Origin: DUML01 sp050949905
GTDB lineage: Bacteria; Bacillota; Desulfitobacteriia; Desulfitobacteriales; Syntrophobotulaceae
Direction: 5' to 3'
Assembly (NCBI GenBank): GCA_050949905.1
Contig: JBMNGP010000034.1
Coordinates: 1-64,000, forward strand
Length of the DNA: 64,000 nucleotides
The notes under the pieces are model-generated. The model made no database searches. It was not told where the DNA came from and saw nothing but the letters and a program-made list of their open reading frames with translations. This document shows, one piece after another, positions 34,469 to 43,341 of the stretch. The position numbers were made by a program, and so were the translations under genes. Position 1 is the first letter of the stretch, and each line of letters opens with the position of its first letter.

Positions 34469-34882
34469 TTAAACAGCAAAAAGCAAGGGCGATGTTAAAC
34501 GTTTGATAATATCTAAGAGAAGATTGATATCAAAAGGTTTGCGGATAAATTCTTTATAGTTCTTAGTCTTAGGCATGGAATCTTCGTCAACTTCGGAGCC
34601 GGTCATAATTACTACGGGGATATTTTGTAAGCTTTCCATGGTGGAAATATTTTCGGTGAATTGACAGCCGTCCATCCGGGGCATGGCATAATCCGTGACG
34701 ATTATATCAGGCAGAGGACAGTCATTATTCTGAAGTAAATCAAGGGCTTCTTCTCCGTCAGAGGCAGTTATTGGTTTATAGCCCCGGCTTTTAAGTAAGA
34801 TATACAGTAGCTGATTAACGCTTCTATCGTCGTCAATTATCATTACTACAATTCTTTGTTCATTCAATTTTGCCGGCTCCAA
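34469..34882 (-). CDS. Stand-alone response regulator receiver domain (CheY-like)
   Basis: The 137-residue protein is a single receiver domain. The acidic pocket is IIDDD (residues 15-19), the phosphoryl-accepting Asp lies in IIVTDYAMPRMDG, and the conserved Thr/Ser and Lys are in VVIMTGSE and IRKPFD. There is no DNA-binding output, so it signals by protein contact or serves as a phosphate relay, like the Spo0F-type gene elsewhere in the window. Translation starts at TTG eight bases after GGAGG. No histidine kinase is nearby, so its partner is encoded elsewhere. Confidence 0.88.
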   Translation of the reverse strand: MEPAKLNEQRIVVMIIDDDRSVNQLLYILLKSRGYKPITASDGEEALDLLQNNDCPLPDIIVTDYAMPRMDGCQFTENISTMESLQNIPVVIMTGSEVDEDSMPKTKNYKEFIRKPFDINLLLDIIKRLTSPLLFAV

Positions 34883-35081
34883 TGCCCTTTCCTCCCAAAT
34901 AATTACTAATTTCAGTAACTTGTATTAGTATACAACATTAAGACAAAGAAAAATGTTGAGGCTTGTCAGAGATAGTGAAATTAATAAGAAAAAAAATGAC
35001 TACTATTGTAGGATTATTGGGAATTAATACATATAAAATTGAATTTCATTAGTCAGCTGGGATTTAAGGAGGATAAACAAG

Positions 35082-36224
35082 GTGGCTCGTTTGGAGTTAA
35101 TTGCTGCAACAGCTTTTGGCTTGGAGGCTCTTGCGGCCAAAGAATTGAGAAAGCTGGGCTATGAAGAGCTTGTAGTCCAAAATGGGAGGGTAATTTTTAC
35201 GGCAGGAGAAGAAGGGATTTGCCGCGCCAACCTTTGGTTAAGGTGCGCCGACCGGATTGGGGTTAAGATGGGGGAATTCATTGCCCGCAGTTTTGAAGAG
35301 CTATTCCAGCAGACTAAAGCTTTGCCCTGGGAAGAATGGCTGCCGGTGGATGCTCGCTTTCCTGTGAGCGGCAAGTCCGTGAAGTCCCAGCTTTACAGTG
35401 TGCCGGACTGCCAAGCAATCGTTAAAAAGGCAATTGTCGAGAGGTTAAAGGAAAGTTATGGTTTAAGCTGGTTTGCCGAGACAGGGCCTCTCTACGCAGT
35501 CCAAGCAGCTATCCTGAAAGATACGGTTACCATAACTATTGATACCTCCGGTCCGGGTTTAAATAAAAGAGGCTACCGGGCTTTAGCCGGAGAAGCTCCG
35601 CTGAAGGAAACCCTGGCGGCAGCCATGGTTTATCTAAGTTTTTGGAAAGCGGACAGGGCGTTACTTGATCCTTTTTGCGGGACAGGAACTATTCCGATTG
35701 AAGCGGCCTTGATTGGACAAAACCGGGCACCGGGTTTACTAAGGAGTTTTGCGGCTGAGGCCTGGCCCGCTATTCCAGCGAAGGCTTGGACTCAAGCCAA
35801 GGAGGAAGCCGAGGATCTTTGGCAGAGGGATCTGCCCTTAAATATCTACGGTTCGGACATCGATCCCAAGGCTTTAAGGCTAGCCCGCATCCATGCCAAG
35901 GAAGCGGGACTGGAAGGAAAAATATTTTTTCAGAAGCTGCCGGTTAAAGATGTACGTTCCCGTTTCCACTATGGCTATTTAATTACTAATCCCCCTTATG
36001 GCTTAAGGCTGGGCAACCAGGAGGAAGTAGAAACTGTCTATCAGGAATTAGGTACGGTATGGAAGGAGTTAGGGGACTGGTCCTTGCATTTACTGACAAC
36101 GCTAACCCGGCCGGAGAGATTCCTGCAGCGCCGCTGGGATAAAAGCCGTAAATTATATAATGGCAGGATCGAATGCCATTATTACCAATTCTTTGGCCCT
36201 AAACCGCCGCGCAACACGCCGTAA
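35082..36224 (+). CDS. THUMP-domain RNA methyltransferase, RlmL/YpsC family
   Basis: The 380-residue protein has an N-terminal ferredoxin-like and THUMP RNA-binding region (about 1-155) and a C-terminal Rossmann methyltransferase (about 160-375). Key motifs are DPFCGTGTIPIEAAL for S-adenosylmethionine binding, GSDIDPKAL, and the catalytic NPPYG in ITNPPYGLRLG. The family N2-methylates guanines in 23S rRNA (RlmL, G2445) and related sites; the single-domain form corresponds to B. subtilis YpsC. It starts at GTG after GGAGG. It is an independent gene. Confidence 0.9.
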   Translation: MARLELIAATAFGLEALAAKELRKLGYEELVVQNGRVIFTAGEEGICRANLWLRCADRIGVKMGEFIARSFEELFQQTKALPWEEWLPVDARFPVSGKSVKSQLYSVPDCQAIVKKAIVERLKESYGLSWFAETGPLYAVQAAILKDTVTITIDTSGPGLNKRGYRALAGEAPLKETLAAAMVYLSFWKADRALLDPFCGTGTIPIEAALIGQNRAPGLLRSFAAEAWPAIPAKAWTQAKEEAEDLWQRDLPLNIYGSDIDPKALRLARIHAKEAGLEGKIFFQKLPVKDVRSRFHYGYLITNPPYGLRLGNQEEVETVYQELGTVWKELGDWSLHLLTTLTRPERFLQRRWDKSRKLYNGRIECHYYQFFGPKPPRNTP

Positions 36225-36248
36225 TCTTCCGCGCAAAGGGTGATAATG

Positions 36249-36278
36249 TTCGAATTTTATAGTTTCAGGCGCTATAAT
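36249..36278 (+). promoter_or_regulatory. Possible promoter upstream of the DUF2225-asnS unit
   Basis: TTCGAA (36249-36254) and a perfect TATAAT (36273-36278) are spaced by 18 bases, about 170 bases before the DUF2225 gene. The long leader that follows is purine-rich, with loose repeats of gagagaaaacaaagcaaa type and no open frame. Confidence 0.5.
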
Positions 36279-36450
36279 GTAGATAAATATTTCAAAAACT
36301 ACTAAAATAAGAATATGGTTAAACTGCACTGGACTAAAAGGCCGGGAGTCTTAAGGATCAGAGAGGTTTCAGGCCCAAAAACAAAAGGTAAAAAGAAATA
36401 AAGAGAGAAAACAAAGCAAAGAGAGAGGATGAAGAAGGTAGTTAGTACTT

Positions 36451-37197
36451 ATGATCAGAAAACTTGACCTATCAAAACTAGAACCGCTTTATACCAAAAA
36501 GATTAAATGTTACATTTGCGAAAATACTTTTACATCACTCAAAGTGCGTTCCCGCTTTGTCAAACCCTTAAGCGTGGAGAGCGATTTCGGACCGGTGTTT
36601 AAACAGGAAGAACCTAATAACCCCTTGCTTTATTACGTTACGGTTTGTCCTTCTTGCGGATTTGCCTTTACAGAGGATTCTGCTAATTATTATGGACAAA
36701 TGGCACGAAAAAGGGTGCAGGAAGAAATTACGGCTAAGAGAGAGCAAAACCATGATTACTGTGGAAAAAGGGATTTTCCTAAAGCTGTCAGCACATATAA
36801 GCTCGCCATATTTTCAGGGCAGTTAGTGGAAGCCAAACATATCGTTCTGGCTAACCTCTGCCTCCGTTTAGCTTGGCTTTACCGAGGAGCTTCAAGAAAG
36901 GAGGAAGAGGAACGTTTTTTAGAATTGGCTGCTTTTGAATACGCACAGTCTTATACATATTCGGATTTTGACCCTCAAACTACACCCGAGATGAAAGTTC
37001 TTTATTTGGTTGGAGAATTAAACCGCCGGCTGGGCAATTATAACAAGGCCTTGCAGTATTTTAGCACTGTTACTGAGCATCCTGAAAAGAGTAGGTATAT
37101 GAAGTATGTAAACCTAGCTCGCCAACAGTGGCAGCTTGCCGTGCAGGAATACAAGCAGGAGCAGCTTCAATCTACTAATGGAATTACAAAGGAGTGA
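36451..37197 (+). CDS. DUF2225 protein with zinc-finger pairs and TPR-like helices
   Basis: The 248-residue protein matches the DUF2225 family. The N-terminus holds two Cys pairs, CYIC near residue 20 and CPSCGFAF near 70, that probably bind one zinc ion. The remainder consists of helix pairs resembling tetratricopeptide repeats (AVSTYKLAIFSGQ, LANLCLRLAWLYRG, LVGELNRRLGNYNKALQYF). The function is unknown; the family is widespread in Clostridia and Bacilli. The asnS start codon follows its stop after four bases, so the two genes are translated from one transcript. Confidence 0.87.
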   Translation: MIRKLDLSKLEPLYTKKIKCYICENTFTSLKVRSRFVKPLSVESDFGPVFKQEEPNNPLLYYVTVCPSCGFAFTEDSANYYGQMARKRVQEEITAKREQNHDYCGKRDFPKAVSTYKLAIFSGQLVEAKHIVLANLCLRLAWLYRGASRKEEEERFLELAAFEYAQSYTYSDFDPQTTPEMKVLYLVGELNRRLGNYNKALQYFSTVTEHPEKSRYMKYVNLARQQWQLAVQEYKQEQLQSTNGITKE

Positions 37198-37201
37198 AAC
37201 C

Positions 37202-38593
37202 ATGAGTCAAATAGCTATTAAAGACATTTTTACTTGTGGGGAACAATTTTTAGGCCGCGAATTAACCGTCGCCGGTTGGGTACGAACCCTTCGCGCTTCA
37301 AAGGATTTTGGCTTTATTGAACTAAACGACGGCAGCTATTTCAGCAATCTGCAAATTGTCTTCGACCAGAGTCTGGAGAATTTTAATGAAGTGAGCAAAC
37401 TGGGCGTTGGATCGGCCCTAATAGTTGAAGGTACTTTGGTGGAGTCACCCGGAGCTAATCAGCCCTGGGAGATAAAGGCGACAAAGCTTACCATTGAAAA
37501 TGCTTGCCCGCCGGATTACCCCTTGCAAAAGAAAAGGCACAGTCTGGAATTCTTAAGGACGATTGCCCACCTCCGTCCCAGGACTAATACTTTTTCGGCA
37601 GTCTTTCGTTTAAGGTCGGTTATAGCGTATGCTGTCCATAAGTTTTTTCAGGAAAGAGGGTTTGTCTACGTCCATACACCGATTATCACCGGTAGTGATG
37701 CCGAGGGTGCCGGAGAGATGTTTAGGGTTTCAACTCTTGACTTGCATAACTTACCTCAGACCGAAAAGGGGGAAGTGGACTTCCACCAGGACTTTTTTGG
37801 TCAGGAAACAAATTTAACCGTTAGCGGCCAACTCAATGCGGAGAGCTTTAGCTTGGCTTTCAAAAATGTTTATACTTTTGGACCGACTTTCCGGGCGGAA
37901 AATTCCAATACTGCCCGGCATGCTGCGGAATTTTGGATGATTGAACCTGAAATTGCTTTTGCTGATTTAAATGATAACCAAAGATTAGCTGAGGACATGA
38001 TTAAATATGTCATTGGCTATGCTCTGGAGCATTGCCCGTTAGAGATGGAATTTTTCCATAAGTTTATTGATAAAGAACTGTTAAAGCGTTTAAATAATGT
38101 CCTGGAAGCCGAATTCGGCCATTTAAGCTATACCGATGCTATTGAAGTGCTGAAAAAAGCTAAAACTGACTTTGAATACCCTGTGGAGTGGGGACTTGAT
38201 TTACAGACTGAGCATGAACGCTTTCTAACTGAGAAAGTCTTTGGTAAACCCGTCTTTATTACTGACTATCCGCGGGAGATTAAAGCTTTCTACATGCGGC
38301 AGAATGCTGACGGCAAAACAGTAGCAGCGATGGATCTCTTGGTTCCTGGGGTAGGCGAGATCGTCGGCGGCAGCCAGAGGGAGGAGAGGTTAGATCTTTT
38401 AAGGCAGAGGATTCAAGAATTGGGGATGGATGAAGCAAGTTATTGGTGGTACCTGGAGCTCCGCAAGTACGGCGGGGTCAAACATGCCGGTTTCGGCTTG
38501 GGCTTTGAGCGCTTGATCATGTATTTAAGCGGAATTTCCAATATCCGCGATGTCATACCTTTTCCGCGAACCGTGAAAAATGCTGAATTCTAG
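37202..38593 (+). CDS. asnS: Asparaginyl-tRNA synthetase
   Basis: The 463-residue class II synthetase charges tRNA-Asn. It has an N-terminal OB-fold anticodon-binding domain (about 15-110) and the catalytic core with motif 2 FRAENSNTARHAAEFWMIEPE, the IVGGSQREERLD segment and motif 3 GFGLGFERLIMYLSG near the C-terminus. The presence of AENSNT and the overall length favour AsnRS over AspRS. The ATG at 37202 follows AAAGGAGTG. It forms a two-gene unit with the DUF2225 gene and is followed by a hairpin terminator. No T-box leader was recognised. Confidence 0.95.
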   Translation: MSQIAIKDIFTCGEQFLGRELTVAGWVRTLRASKDFGFIELNDGSYFSNLQIVFDQSLENFNEVSKLGVGSALIVEGTLVESPGANQPWEIKATKLTIENACPPDYPLQKKRHSLEFLRTIAHLRPRTNTFSAVFRLRSVIAYAVHKFFQERGFVYVHTPIITGSDAEGAGEMFRVSTLDLHNLPQTEKGEVDFHQDFFGQETNLTVSGQLNAESFSLAFKNVYTFGPTFRAENSNTARHAAEFWMIEPEIAFADLNDNQRLAEDMIKYVIGYALEHCPLEMEFFHKFIDKELLKRLNNVLEAEFGHLSYTDAIEVLKKAKTDFEYPVEWGLDLQTEHERFLTEKVFGKPVFITDYPREIKAFYMRQNADGKTVAAMDLLVPGVGEIVGGSQREERLDLLRQRIQELGMDEASYWWYLELRKYGGVKHAGFGLGFERLIMYLSGISNIRDVIPFPRTVKNAEF

Positions 38594-38665
38594 CCATAGT
38601 ACTATCATAATGGATCTAAACCAAAACAAGTCAAAAAGTAATAAAAGTAATAATCGATAAATAAA

Positions 38666-38712
38666 ATAAGTGTTAAGAAATAAGTGCTACAAAATGAGTG
38701 CTAAGAAATAAA
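38666..38712 (+). repeat. 14-bp degenerate tandem repeat after asnS
   Basis: Three head-to-tail units, ataagtgttaagaa (38666-38679), ataagtgctacaaa (38680-38693) and atgagtgctaagaa (38694-38707), lie between asnS and its terminator. Confidence 0.8.
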
Positions 38713-38742
38713 GGGCAAAGGAACAGATTTCCTTTGCCTTTA
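38711..38742 (+). terminator. Terminator of asnS
   Basis: GGCAAAGGAA (38714-38723) and TTCCTTTGCC (38729-38738) form a perfect 10-bp stem with a five-base loop, followed by a weak tail tttaac. Confidence 0.7.
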
Positions 38743-38789
38743 ACGTCTATTAGAGTACCAAACAAAAGATGAGCGAGGAGGTTCCAAGC

Positions 38790-40949
38790 ATGAGAGGCCT
38801 TAAGATTCTGGCATTCTTTAGCCTGATTATTTTAGTTTTAGTCATTGGCCTTAATGACCTCAATAATCAGAAAGGTGCGGCGGCAGCCCCTTCGGAGCAG
38901 GATGCCGGCCTGCTAAGCGAAGCGGAAGCGCTTCCTACCGTAGGCTCCCAGGAAAATTTGCTGAAACTATTGGAAGATGCCCAACCGTTTTTTGCCGATA
39001 TGCGCAGGGCTGACGGAGCGGATATTGCTGTGATGGCCAAGGCAGCTCCGGCTGCGGAGGCTGCTCAAGCAGCAGGATGGGACTCAGCTGCCGGCGGCTA
39101 TGCTAACGACTATTCCCAGACCAATGTTCAGGTTCAGGGAGTGGATGAAGCGGATGTTGTGAAGACTGACGGCGAATATATCTACAAGATTACCAATAAT
39201 AAGTTAATCGTTGCCCGAGCTTTTCCTGCCGAGGAAATGAAGGTTGTAACAACTTTGGATTTTGGTCAGGAAATGTACCCGCTGGAAATGTATGTTGATG
39301 AGCAATATTTAACGGTCATCCTTAATAAATATTATTATCAGGCGGAGCCGTATGTCAGGGATACTTTTGAGAACAGTGTCCAAGTTTTGGTTTACGATCT
39401 CAGTGACCGGGTAAACTTGCCAAAGGTCAGAGAAGTGGAGATTGACGGCAGCTATGTATCTTCCCGCAAGATTGGCAGCACTCTTTACCTGGTTAACAAT
39501 AAATATCTGGAGTATTATCTTCTCAAAGAGCACCCAGAAGCAATTATTACTCCCGGTTATCGAGACAGTGCCCAGGGAGGCGAGATTAAAAGAATTGGCT
39601 ATGAGGAGATCTGTTACTTCCCGGGCAATCCTCAGCCCAATTATTTAATTATTGCCGGTATTAATTTGGATACCAAGAGTAAGCAGCAAACAGAGGTAAA
39701 GACTTATCTCGGAGCAGGGCAAAATGTGTACTGCTCCCTGGAAAATCTCTATGTGGCAGTGCCTGAATATCAATATGAGCACAGAGAACCGGTGCCTCTC
39801 CCCGAACCTCTCCCCGAACCGCTCGCAGAGCCGGCTGATAAGCCCGAGGAGGAAGCCGGTGCAGAACCCGCTGGCGGCTCCGGTCAGGCTGTCCAGGTAT
39901 CTCCGGATACTGCGGTAAGTAATAAAATAAGAGCTGATATCCTGCCCAGGCCTATTATTCGGATAACTGAACAGAATACCGGTGTCTATAAATTCAACCT
40001 CCAGGACGGCTCTCCCCAGTATGTGGGTAAAGGTACAGTGCCCGGAAATATTTTAAACCAATTCAGTATGGATGAGCATAACGGCTATTTCCGGATTGCC
40101 ACCACCAAGCAGGAATACGGGCAGCAGGAAGTCGGGATGACTAATAACCTGTTTATCTTGGATCAAGGGCTTAATGTTACCGGCAGGATTGAAAATATTG
40201 CCCCGGGAGAAAGGATTTATTCTGTCCGCTTTCTGGGGGACAGGGGCTATATGGTAACCTTTAAGACTGTTGACCCCCTCTTTGTCCTGGACTTAAAGGA
40301 TCCGAACAATCCGAGCATTCTGGGAGAATTAAAAATTCCGGGTTACAGCAATTACCTCCATCCTTATGATGAAAACCATATTATTGGCTTCGGCAAAGAA
40401 GCCATAGAGGTGGAAGAGCCGCATTGGTCCGGGCAGGGGACGGTTAAAAACGCTTATTATTTGGGAATGAAAATAGCTCTTTTTGATGTCAGCAATGTTC
40501 ATAATCCGGTGGAAAAGTTTAAAATAGAAATCGGAGACAGGGGTACTGATTCCGAATTGTTCTGGAACCACAAGGCTTTACTCTTTAGTAAAGAGAAGAA
40601 TATCCTGGCTTTTCCGGTTACGGTTTATGAACGAAACCAGGATGCCATGTTTAAAGATGATTATTTGGCCAGATTAGACCCCCGGCTGGCATGTGGCGAG
40701 CCTGTTTTTCAAGGAGTGTTTGTTTACAGCCTCTCGCCGGCAAGGGGATTTGAGCTGCAAGGAATGATCACCCACCAGCCAGAGGGCAGGATCATCGATT
40801 TGCAGAGAAGCGGCCGGTATGATTATAATCGGGATATTGGGCGCAGCCTGTATATCGGTGACATTCTTTACACTATCTCCAACGGCTATCTCCAGGCCAA
40901 TGAACTTGGGAACCTAAACCTCAAAGGCGGAATTGTACTGCCGAATTAA
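38790..40949 (+). CDS. Secreted/anchored beta-propeller domain protein (PF09826-like)
   Basis: The 719-residue protein has an N-terminal membrane anchor or signal (LAFFSLIILVLVIGL) and an extracytoplasmic beta-propeller domain. The family signature VQVQGVDEADVVKTDGEYIYKI occurs near residue 120, with repeated blade motifs such as LIVYDLSD-like VLVYDLSDRVN and LFVLDLKDPNNPSILGEL. A low-complexity Pro/Glu insertion (PEPLPEPLAEPADKPEEE, about 337-355) interrupts one blade. The ATG at 38790 follows GAGGAGG; an earlier in-frame ATG at 38769 lacks a site. Its role is unknown; family members are found in extracellular or cell-wall proteins of many Bacillota and archaea. It is a single-gene unit. Confidence 0.87.
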   Translation: MRGLKILAFFSLIILVLVIGLNDLNNQKGAAAAPSEQDAGLLSEAEALPTVGSQENLLKLLEDAQPFFADMRRADGADIAVMAKAAPAAEAAQAAGWDSAAGGYANDYSQTNVQVQGVDEADVVKTDGEYIYKITNNKLIVARAFPAEEMKVVTTLDFGQEMYPLEMYVDEQYLTVILNKYYYQAEPYVRDTFENSVQVLVYDLSDRVNLPKVREVEIDGSYVSSRKIGSTLYLVNNKYLEYYLLKEHPEAIITPGYRDSAQGGEIKRIGYEEICYFPGNPQPNYLIIAGINLDTKSKQQTEVKTYLGAGQNVYCSLENLYVAVPEYQYEHREPVPLPEPLPEPLAEPADKPEEEAGAEPAGGSGQAVQVSPDTAVSNKIRADILPRPIIRITEQNTGVYKFNLQDGSPQYVGKGTVPGNILNQFSMDEHNGYFRIATTKQEYGQQEVGMTNNLFILDQGLNVTGRIENIAPGERIYSVRFLGDRGYMVTFKTVDPLFVLDLKDPNNPSILGELKIPGYSNYLHPYDENHIIGFGKEAIEVEEPHWSGQGTVKNAYYLGMKIALFDVSNVHNPVEKFKIEIGDRGTDSELFWNHKALLFSKEKNILAFPVTVYERNQDAMFKDDYLARLDPRLACGEPVFQGVFVYSLSPARGFELQGMITHQPEGRIIDLQRSGRYDYNRDIGRSLYIGDILYTISNGYLQANELGNLNLKGGIVLPN

Positions 40950-41267
40950 AGAGTAATAAGAAGTGAGGATTAGTGATTAAGGATTAGAGATTAAAGAAAG
41001 ATTGAAGATTAAGGGATTAAAAGATTAAGTAATTAAGGTTTAAGCCTCTGTTTAAAAATAAGGCGGGCTGCTGTACTCTAAGCCGGTTTAGGGTGCAGCA
41101 GTTTTTTAAATAAATTTTTTTAAAGCAAAATTACAGGGGCCCGAAGCGGTATTTTATTAAAAAAATCAGCATCCAAAATTAGTCGCTGGCGTATAATTAT
41201 GTTATAATGCTTTATTATAGAACAAAAGCATAAGTTTAACGGCTGTTTGTTCCAAGGAGGATTTATC
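40950..41267 (+). other. Spacer with degenerate gattaag repeats, terminator and aminotransferase promoter
   Basis: From about 40966 to 41040 the sequence is a chain of variants of aggattagtgattaa / aggattagagattaa / agggattaaaagatta, about 15 bases each. The terminator follows at 41068-41107 and a TATAAT (41203-41208) probably serves the aminotransferase gene. No gene was seen. Confidence 0.6.
41068..41107 (+). terminator. Terminator of the beta-propeller gene
   Basis: CTGCTG (41068-41073) pairs with CAGCAG (41096-41101), with inner CTAA/TTAG pairing, followed by six T. Confidence 0.85.
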
Positions 41268-42434
41268 ATGCCTAATAAGGAAATGCTCCTTATTCCCGGG
41301 CCAACACCAGTAGTTGATGAAATCTATGAGGCTCTGGCGCAGGAGACGATGGCTCATACCGATCTGCGCTTTGCTCGGATGTTCAGCGAAGCTCTCACCC
41401 TGACAAAGAAAATGTTCAATACCGATGGCGAGGTATTTGTGATAGCCGGTTCCGGGACATTATCCATGGAAATGGCTCTGATTAATACAGTGGCCCCAGG
41501 CGAGAAAATTTTGATTGTCAGCCATGGTTTTTTTGGAGACCGCTTCATAGGGGTTACCAATGCTCTAGGGATAGAAGCCGAAGCCTTGGTTGCCGAATGG
41601 GGCAAGCAGGTCAGCCCGGCCCTGATTGAAGAAAAACTGCAGGAAGGTGGCTTTAAAGCGGTAACCGTAACGCATGTCGATACCTCTACCGGCGTTGCAG
41701 CTAATCTGGAAGAAGTAATTCCTGTAGTTAAGAAGTACGGGGCGCTGTTTATCTTGGACGGAGTTTGCGCTACGGCCGCCCTGGAAGAAGATATGAGCAA
41801 GGAATACGGAGGGGCAGGCAACACCATCGATGTGGTTCTTACCGCATCGCAAAAAGCTATCGGGGTTCCGCCGGGTTTAGCCATAGTAGCTTTTGGCCCG
41901 AAAGCTCTGGCTGCCAGAAAAAAACTGGGCAAGGTCAACAGTTATTACTCAGATATCAATAACTGGAGCCATATCATGCGTGAGCCCCATAAATATTTTG
42001 CGACCCACCCCGTTAACATGATTTATGCTTATCACCGCGGGATGAAAATAGTCGAAAGGGAAGGATTTGCCGCCCGCTACCGCAGACATACTGCTATCGG
42101 CAAAGCAATCCGGGCTGCCTTGAGAAGTTACGGAATGGAAACCCTGGCCAAAGAAGAAGTTGCCGCTCCGACCTTAAGCTGCATTCTCTATCCGCCAGGT
42201 ATAGACGATGCTGCGTTTAGGTCTTCTTTGGCAGCTAAAGGCTTGATAGTGGCCGGGGCTTTGGGACCGCTGCAGGGTAAAGGTTTCCGGTTAGGCCATA
42301 TGGGCAATGTCACTACGGAAGTGTTCTGCCGGGCTTTGGAGATCATCGGCGAGACCCTTCAGGAACAAGGGCATCCTGCTGATCCTGCTCGGGCAGCTAG
42401 GATTTATCAGGAAGTTTTTAACCAAAATATCTAA
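41268..42434 (+). CDS. Class V aminotransferase, serine/alanine-glyoxylate type
   Basis: The 388-residue PLP enzyme starts MPNKEMLLIPGPTPV, the usual opening of the alanine-glyoxylate/serine-pyruvate group. It shows SGTLSMEMAL, the HVDTSTGVAANL region, LDGVCATAALEE and the PLP-lysine loop TASQKAIGVPPGLA near residue 200. The family transfers amino groups among serine, alanine, pyruvate, glyoxylate and related acids; in many Clostridia this gene is followed by serA, but here sleB follows instead. The ATG lies behind AAGGAGG, and a hairpin terminator follows. Confidence 0.88.
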   Translation: MPNKEMLLIPGPTPVVDEIYEALAQETMAHTDLRFARMFSEALTLTKKMFNTDGEVFVIAGSGTLSMEMALINTVAPGEKILIVSHGFFGDRFIGVTNALGIEAEALVAEWGKQVSPALIEEKLQEGGFKAVTVTHVDTSTGVAANLEEVIPVVKKYGALFILDGVCATAALEEDMSKEYGGAGNTIDVVLTASQKAIGVPPGLAIVAFGPKALAARKKLGKVNSYYSDINNWSHIMREPHKYFATHPVNMIYAYHRGMKIVEREGFAARYRRHTAIGKAIRAALRSYGMETLAKEEVAAPTLSCILYPPGIDDAAFRSSLAAKGLIVAGALGPLQGKGFRLGHMGNVTTEVFCRALEIIGETLQEQGHPADPARAARIYQEVFNQNI

Positions 42435-42490
42435 GCTGAAACACTAAACAGTTGGCCTGTGGCTACCGGATACCGGCTTAGCTCCATAAT

Positions 42491-42537
42491 AAGAGGTACA
42501 TTCTAAAGAATTATTTTAGGGCGTGCCTCTTATTTTT
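42491..42537 (+). terminator. Terminator of the class V aminotransferase gene
   Basis: AAGAGG (42491-42496) pairs with CCTCTT (42526-42531), with inner CTAAA/TTTAG pairing, followed by attttt. Confidence 0.8.
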
Positions 42538-42629
42538 GTTGGCAAGTTTGGATAATTAAACAAGCGATAAGCCAAAATAAAAAAAACACCTTAACCATCA
42601 ATAATTAATAAACGGGGTGAGATAGACAT

Positions 42630-43328
42630 ATGCATGTTGATCGCAGTGAAAAGAAATTATTCAGGATTATGGCAATAAGCCTGGCTTTTTGCCTCGTTCT
42701 CACAGCAGCCGGTCATGCCGCCTTAGGCGACCGGACACTGTCCCAAGGTTCTAAGGGAGCGGAGGTTAAGGATCTGCAGAAAAGACTGACCCAGCTAGGT
42801 TATCAGGTAGGGAAAGTCGACGGCATTTATGGAAAAAACACGGCAGCAGCTGTGACAAGGTTTCAAAAAAACCGGGGTCTAAAAGCCGATGGGGTAGCTG
42901 GGGAGAAAACTATTAAGGAATTAAAGCGCTTAACAGGTGAAAGCACCACTTCCTCAGGGAAAAAAGTTGGCTACAAAAATTCCGATGTTCAACTTTTGGC
43001 GAGGTGCATTTATTCTGAAGGCCGAGGAGAGCCCTATATTGGCCAAGTAGCCATCGGGGCTTGCGTTATGAATAGAATTAAGCATCCCTCTTTTCCTAAT
43101 AGCATAGCGGGTATTATTTATCAACCCCAAGCATTTTCGGCGGTAGACGACGGCCAGATTAATCTCCAGCCGGACGAGACGGCGGTTAAAGCAGCCCGGG
43201 AGGCTATGAGCGGCTCGGATCCTACCGGAGGAGCAATTTACTATTTTAACCCGGCTAAGACTAAAAACAAATTTATCTGGTCCAGGCCGCAAATTAAGAA
43301 AATTGGCAAACATATTTTTGCCCGTTAA
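42630..43328 (+). CDS. sleB: Spore cortex-lytic enzyme SleB
   Basis: The 232-residue protein carries an N-terminal signal peptide (IMAISLAFCLVLTAAGHA), a peptidoglycan-binding domain (about 38-95, GSKGAEVKDLQKRLTQLGY and GIYGKNTAAAVTRFQ) and a SleB/CwlJ hydrolase domain (about 112-232, LLARCIYSEGRGEPYIGQVAIGA). It digests muramic-lactam cortex during germination as a lytic transglycosylase. The gene is followed after 13 bases by ypeB, whose product is needed for SleB stability in the spore. Forespore (sigma G) expression is expected but no clear promoter was identified. Confidence 0.95.
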   Translation: MHVDRSEKKLFRIMAISLAFCLVLTAAGHAALGDRTLSQGSKGAEVKDLQKRLTQLGYQVGKVDGIYGKNTAAAVTRFQKNRGLKADGVAGEKTIKELKRLTGESTTSSGKKVGYKNSDVQLLARCIYSEGRGEPYIGQVAIGACVMNRIKHPSFPNSIAGIIYQPQAFSAVDDGQINLQPDETAVKAAREAMSGSDPTGGAIYYFNPAKTKNKFIWSRPQIKKIGKHIFAR

Positions 43329-43341
43329 GGGGGGATAACCA